Assembly: GCA_038232695.1 (NCBI GenBank)
Contig: JBBSNI010000202.1
Span: forward strand, 1-9,727
DNA: 9,727 nt
Source of the DNA: JAJNNC01 sp038232695
Lineage (GTDB): Bacteria > Bacteroidota > Bacteroidia > Cytophagales > Cyclobacteriaceae
Reading direction: 5' to 3'
Made by a program: the position numbers and the translations under genes. Below the pieces are notes generated by a model. That model did no database searches. It was not told the DNA's origin and was given only the letters and a program-made list of their open reading frames with translations. This document shows, piece by piece, positions 6,901 to 9,727 of the stretch (positions are counted from its first letter, which is position 1; the number at the start of each line of letters is the position of its first letter).

Positions 6901-9496
6901 CAAGGACAATCATAACGCCTCACCTCCGCATTTAGCCACCCGCTTTCTGTGCTGGTACTGCCACCCGGACTTGCTGGATGAAGTAGAAGGCGACTTGTAC
7001 GAACTGTTCCAGCGCAGGATAGAGAGGCAAGGACTGTGGAAGGCAAAAGTGCTTTACTGGTTCAATGTATTAATGTTTTTACATCCTGATTATATCAAGA
7101 AAAGAAAGTATTACCCAACTAATCATACTGTTATGTTACGACACAATTTCATCATTTCCTTTAGAAGTTTCCAGCGTCACAAAAGTACCTTCTTCATCAA
7201 CCTGGTTGGCCTTTCATCCGGATTGGCTTGCGCCTTATTGATTTACCTGTGGGTGAACGATGAATTGAGTGTGGACAAGTTTCATCAGAAGGGTAGTCAG
7301 CTTTATCAAGCTATGCTGCTTCGCCCTACTGCGGAAGGCACATCGACGGAGAGGGCAACTCCCGTTTTTTTGGCGGAGACTTTAGCCGACGAAATGCCCG
7401 AAGTTGAATACGCAGTAGCGACGACTACCGGTATGGAAATTCCCTCTTTCACCCTTTCGATAGACGAGAAAAACGTCAAGGCAGATGGACTGTACGCCGC
7501 GAAAGATTTCTTCAAGATGTTTTCATACGATCTTATTCAAGGAGACGCGAACCAGGTATTGTCTGATAAAAAGTCGATGGTCATATCAGAAGGGCTGGCA
7601 ATGAAGCTATTTAACACCACCGAAAATATCATTGGTAGGTTGGTAACATTTCAACATGATCAGCAGTATCTCATTTCCGGTATTTTCAAGAACATTCCGC
7701 CTAACTCTTCTGACCAGTTCGATTTTGTCTTGTCCTTTAAGGTATTTAAAGACTTGATGGGGGCAGAACCTACTGATTGGGGCAGGACGGCACCCAGTAC
7801 GTTTTTGCTAATAAGAAAAGATACTGACCTGAATGATTTCAAGGCTAAAATTGCCGGATTCATACGATCGAAAGACGAAGAATCTAATGTCGATATATTG
7901 CTTAGACCTTATTCTGATAGATACCTGTACAACAACTATGAAAATGGCGTACAAGCCGGAGGAAGAATAGAATACGTTCGCCTATTTTCTATCATTGCCC
8001 TCTTTATCCTGGTCATTGCCTGTATCAATTTCATGAACCTTTCCACAGCAAAAGCCTCCAGAAGATTAAAGGAAATAGGAATAAAGAAAGCCGTAGGAGC
8101 CAGCAGGAGTACGTTGGTTTCTCAGTATTTGGGAGAGTCTTTGTTGATGGCTTTTCTATCACTGGTTACGGCTATACTATTGGTAGCACTTTTTCTCCCC
8201 CAATTCAACCAGATTACAGGAAAGCAATTGGCACTAACTTTTGACATCAACCTTATCTTATCCGCGCTGGGCATTACGATCTTTACCGGTCTGATAGCCG
8301 GTAGCTATCCGTCCTTATATCTTTCTGGTTTCAACCCGGTAACGGTTCTGAAGGGCAAGCTCAACAGTGCGGTGGGGGAACTCTTCGCCCGTCGAGGATT
8401 GGTCGTCTTTCAATTCGTACTATCGGTGATTTTAATCGTATCGGTATTGGTGGTCTACCGGCAGATAGAATTTGTGCAAACCAAAAATCTGGGATACAGC
8501 AAAGACAACGTGATCTATTTTGGAATAGAAGGAAAGGTAAAAGAGAGTCTGGAGACCTTTCTGGCGGAGGTAAAAAATGTACCGGGCGTCGTCAATGCAT
8601 CAAGCACCACTCACCGATTGATGGGAGGACAATCCAGTACTACCGGTCTTCAGTGGGAGGGGAAGAACCCGGATGATATTATTCCATTTGAGATTATATG
8701 GGTCAACTATGGCATGATTGAAACCCTCTGTATTGAGATGGTCGCAGGGCGAACTTATTCCAGGGACTTTAGCACCGATAGCACTAAAATCATATTTAAC
8801 GAGGCCGCTATTGCTGCGATGGGACTCAACGATCCTATTGGTAAAGTCATAAACCGATGGGGCACGGAGGTAGAAATTGTGGGCGTGGCTAAAGACTTTC
8901 ATTTCCAATCACTTCACGAAAGCGTCAAGCCATTGTTCTTCATGCTGGCACCTAAAGACACGGATAAGATCATGGTTAAAATTGAAGCCGGCCGGGAAGG
9001 CGAGAGCATTGAGCAGCTTCAAAAGTTTTATCAGTCCTACAATCCGGGGTTTACCCTCGATTATCAATTTCTGGATCAGGATTATCAAGTGCTCTACGCT
9101 GCCGAGCAGCGTGTGTCTACGCTATCCAAATACTTCGCGGGTATTGCCATCCTTATTTCGTGCTTGGGGTTATTCGGCTTAGCCGCCTTCACCGCCGAGC
9201 GCCGACTCAAAGAGATTGGTATTCGCAAAATACTCGGATCCAGTGACTTCGGCATTGTCTATCTGTTGTCCGGCGACTTTACCAAGATGGTGCTGGTGGC
9301 GATATTCATTGCCTTGCCTATTAGCTACTTTGTCGCGCGGCAGTGGCTGCAAGGTTTTGCCTTTAGCATTGATCTGGAATGGTGGTACTTTGCCGGGTCC
9401 GGATTGGCGGCCTTACTTATTGCCTGGCTGAGTGTCGGCTTCCAAACTATCAAAGCAGCCCAGGTAAATCCGGTAGATTCGCTGCGCAATGAGTGA
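6893..9496 (+). CDS. FtsX/MacB-type permease with N-terminal permease prefix module (permease B)
   Basis: 867 residues, same architecture as permease A: prefix module (11-72), ordinary-permease-like Met81, helix 1 (about 100-121), periplasmic domain to about 355, FtsX core (about 362-385, 412-437, 454-478) with RRLKEIGIKKAVGAS (390-404), helix 5 (501-523), second periplasmic domain, second FtsX core (about 746-768, 790-815, 829-853) with RRLKEIGIRKILGSS (770-784), end NPVDSLRNE. It is not a recent copy: outside the prefix, loops and C-terminus it differs widely, and DELSYDSFH-type residues have become NDELSVDKFH with the following IYRV replaced by LYQA. Some central stretches are AT-rich (7861-7920 has 21 G/C in 60 bases by hand count). 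The likely role is the second half of a two-permease complex with A, or an independent homodimer with another substrate. No ATPase is encoded. Start chosen from the overlap with A and from the prefix alignment. Confidence 0.92.
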   Translation: MSDKDNHNASPPHLATRFLCWYCHPDLLDEVEGDLYELFQRRIERQGLWKAKVLYWFNVLMFLHPDYIKKRKYYPTNHTVMLRHNFIISFRSFQRHKSTFFINLVGLSSGLACALLIYLWVNDELSVDKFHQKGSQLYQAMLLRPTAEGTSTERATPVFLAETLADEMPEVEYAVATTTGMEIPSFTLSIDEKNVKADGLYAAKDFFKMFSYDLIQGDANQVLSDKKSMVISEGLAMKLFNTTENIIGRLVTFQHDQQYLISGIFKNIPPNSSDQFDFVLSFKVFKDLMGAEPTDWGRTAPSTFLLIRKDTDLNDFKAKIAGFIRSKDEESNVDILLRPYSDRYLYNNYENGVQAGGRIEYVRLFSIIALFILVIACINFMNLSTAKASRRLKEIGIKKAVGASRSTLVSQYLGESLLMAFLSLVTAILLVALFLPQFNQITGKQLALTFDINLILSALGITIFTGLIAGSYPSLYLSGFNPVTVLKGKLNSAVGELFARRGLVVFQFVLSVILIVSVLVVYRQIEFVQTKNLGYSKDNVIYFGIEGKVKESLETFLAEVKNVPGVVNASSTTHRLMGGQSSTTGLQWEGKNPDDIIPFEIIWVNYGMIETLCIEMVAGRTYSRDFSTDSTKIIFNEAAIAAMGLNDPIGKVINRWGTEVEIVGVAKDFHFQSLHESVKPLFFMLAPKDTDKIMVKIEAGREGESIEQLQKFYQSYNPGFTLDYQFLDQDYQVLYAAEQRVSTLSKYFAGIAILISCLGLFGLAAFTAERRLKEIGIRKILGSSDFGIVYLLSGDFTKMVLVAIFIALPISYFVARQWLQGFAFSIDLEWWYFAGSGLAALLIAWLSVGFQTIKAAQVNPVDSLRNE
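6923..7108 (+). repeat. Permease prefix module, copy B
   Basis: Codes for residues 11-72 of permease B and pairs without gaps with copy A at 4303-4488. The eight differing residues are mostly conservative (L/I, Q/K, R/K, A/V, F/L); R/C, T/R and S/G are the exceptions. Confidence 0.85.
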
Positions 9497-9521
9497 TGAA
9501 AGTAATTGTCCTGAAACAAAA

Positions 9522-9552
9522 TTGACAAGTTTAACTTTGCGGCTTACATTTG
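9522..9552 (+). promoter_or_regulatory. Bacteroidota-type promoter (TTG - 20 bases - TAnnTTTG)
   Basis: TTG at 9522-9524 (within TTGACA) is followed after 20 bases by TACATTTG at 9545-9552, a full match to the -7 consensus TAnnTTTG used by the primary sigma factor of Bacteroidota, with normal spacing. Transcription would start near 9558-9562 and run rightwards into the palindrome at the window edge. The gene it serves, if any, lies outside the window. It comes 25 bases after the stop of permease B, so it is not for that operon. Confidence 0.5.
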
Positions 9553-9618
9553 TGTTACAATAGGAAGTTTTCGTCATAAGGGATTAAGAGCATGTTTAAA
9601 CTTTACCCTTTGGGCTAC

Positions 9619-9717
9619 AAATCATCATTACAGGAGCCTGAGTTCGCCATTTTTTGTCTCCATAGCGCTGCTATGCAGCCAAAAAATGACTTCCTCAGAA
9701 CCCTGTACTGACAATTT
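9619..9717. repeat. Long imperfect palindrome, probably cut by the window edge
   Basis: The sequence is symmetric without gaps around base 9668: CATAGC (9661-9666), loop GCT, GCTATG (9670-9675). In the 38-base arms 9629-9666 and 9670-9707, 29 positions are complementary, including TACAGG/CCTGTA, CTGAG/CTCAG and CATTTTTTG/CAAAAAATG. AAAT (9619-9622) and TCA (9625-9627) extend the symmetry to 9717. With one small gap it may continue further out (TTTGGGC near 9609 against GCCTTCAA at 9720). This could be a MITE-like element, a dispersed palindromic repeat, or a strong hairpin ending transcription. A clean stem followed by a T-run is not seen, so a simple terminator is less likely. Confidence 0.65.
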
Positions 9718-9727
9718 TCGCCTTCAA

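Noticed and set aside
9592..9711. 39-codon open frame starting ATGTTTAAACTT after the promoter
   Set aside because: Almost all of it is the palindrome, and its translation resembles no family I know; most likely non-coding.

Overview
The window looks like a chromosomal stretch from a member of the Bacteroidota, most likely of the Cytophagales type. The signs are a large surface protein built from SbsA-like Ig and lamin-tail domains, FtsX-type permeases carrying the N-terminal 'permease prefix' module next to a PadR regulator, A-rich leaders without Shine-Dalgarno sequences, and one good match to the Bacteroidota TTG/TAnnTTTG promoter. This placement is inferred from gene families and signals, not from a marker gene.

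Layout. (1) Positions 1-2994 hold the 3' part of a long surface protein that is already open at base 1, so its N-terminus lies outside the window. (2) Thirteen bases later comes a small AlbA_2 (Schlafen-like) plus winged-helix protein, 3008-3631. (3) A 305-base gap (3632-3936) has no gene but carries an imperfect inverted repeat with 19-base arms (CACAAAGGACACAAAG core). (4) A tight three-gene operon follows: PadR-type repressor (3937-4275), permease A (4279-6900) and permease B (6893-9496). The junctions are a 3-base gap and an 8-base ATGAGTGA overlap. (5) The last 231 bases hold a likely Bacteroidota promoter and most of a long imperfect palindrome that runs to the window edge.

How the genes work together. 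The PadR protein is the natural candidate regulator of the operon. The two permeases have the MacB/FtsX layout twice over (about eight membrane helices, two periplasmic domains), but no ATPase and no HlyD-type adaptor is present. Both begin with a nearly identical cytoplasmic prefix of about 62 residues (54 of 62 identical) grafted in front of what would be the ordinary permease start, while the rest of the two proteins is much more diverged. The most interesting hypothesis is that the prefix is a shared docking or sensing part, possibly for the PadR protein, kept uniform by selection or gene conversion. No CRISPR array, RNA gene, transposase or phage gene was seen.
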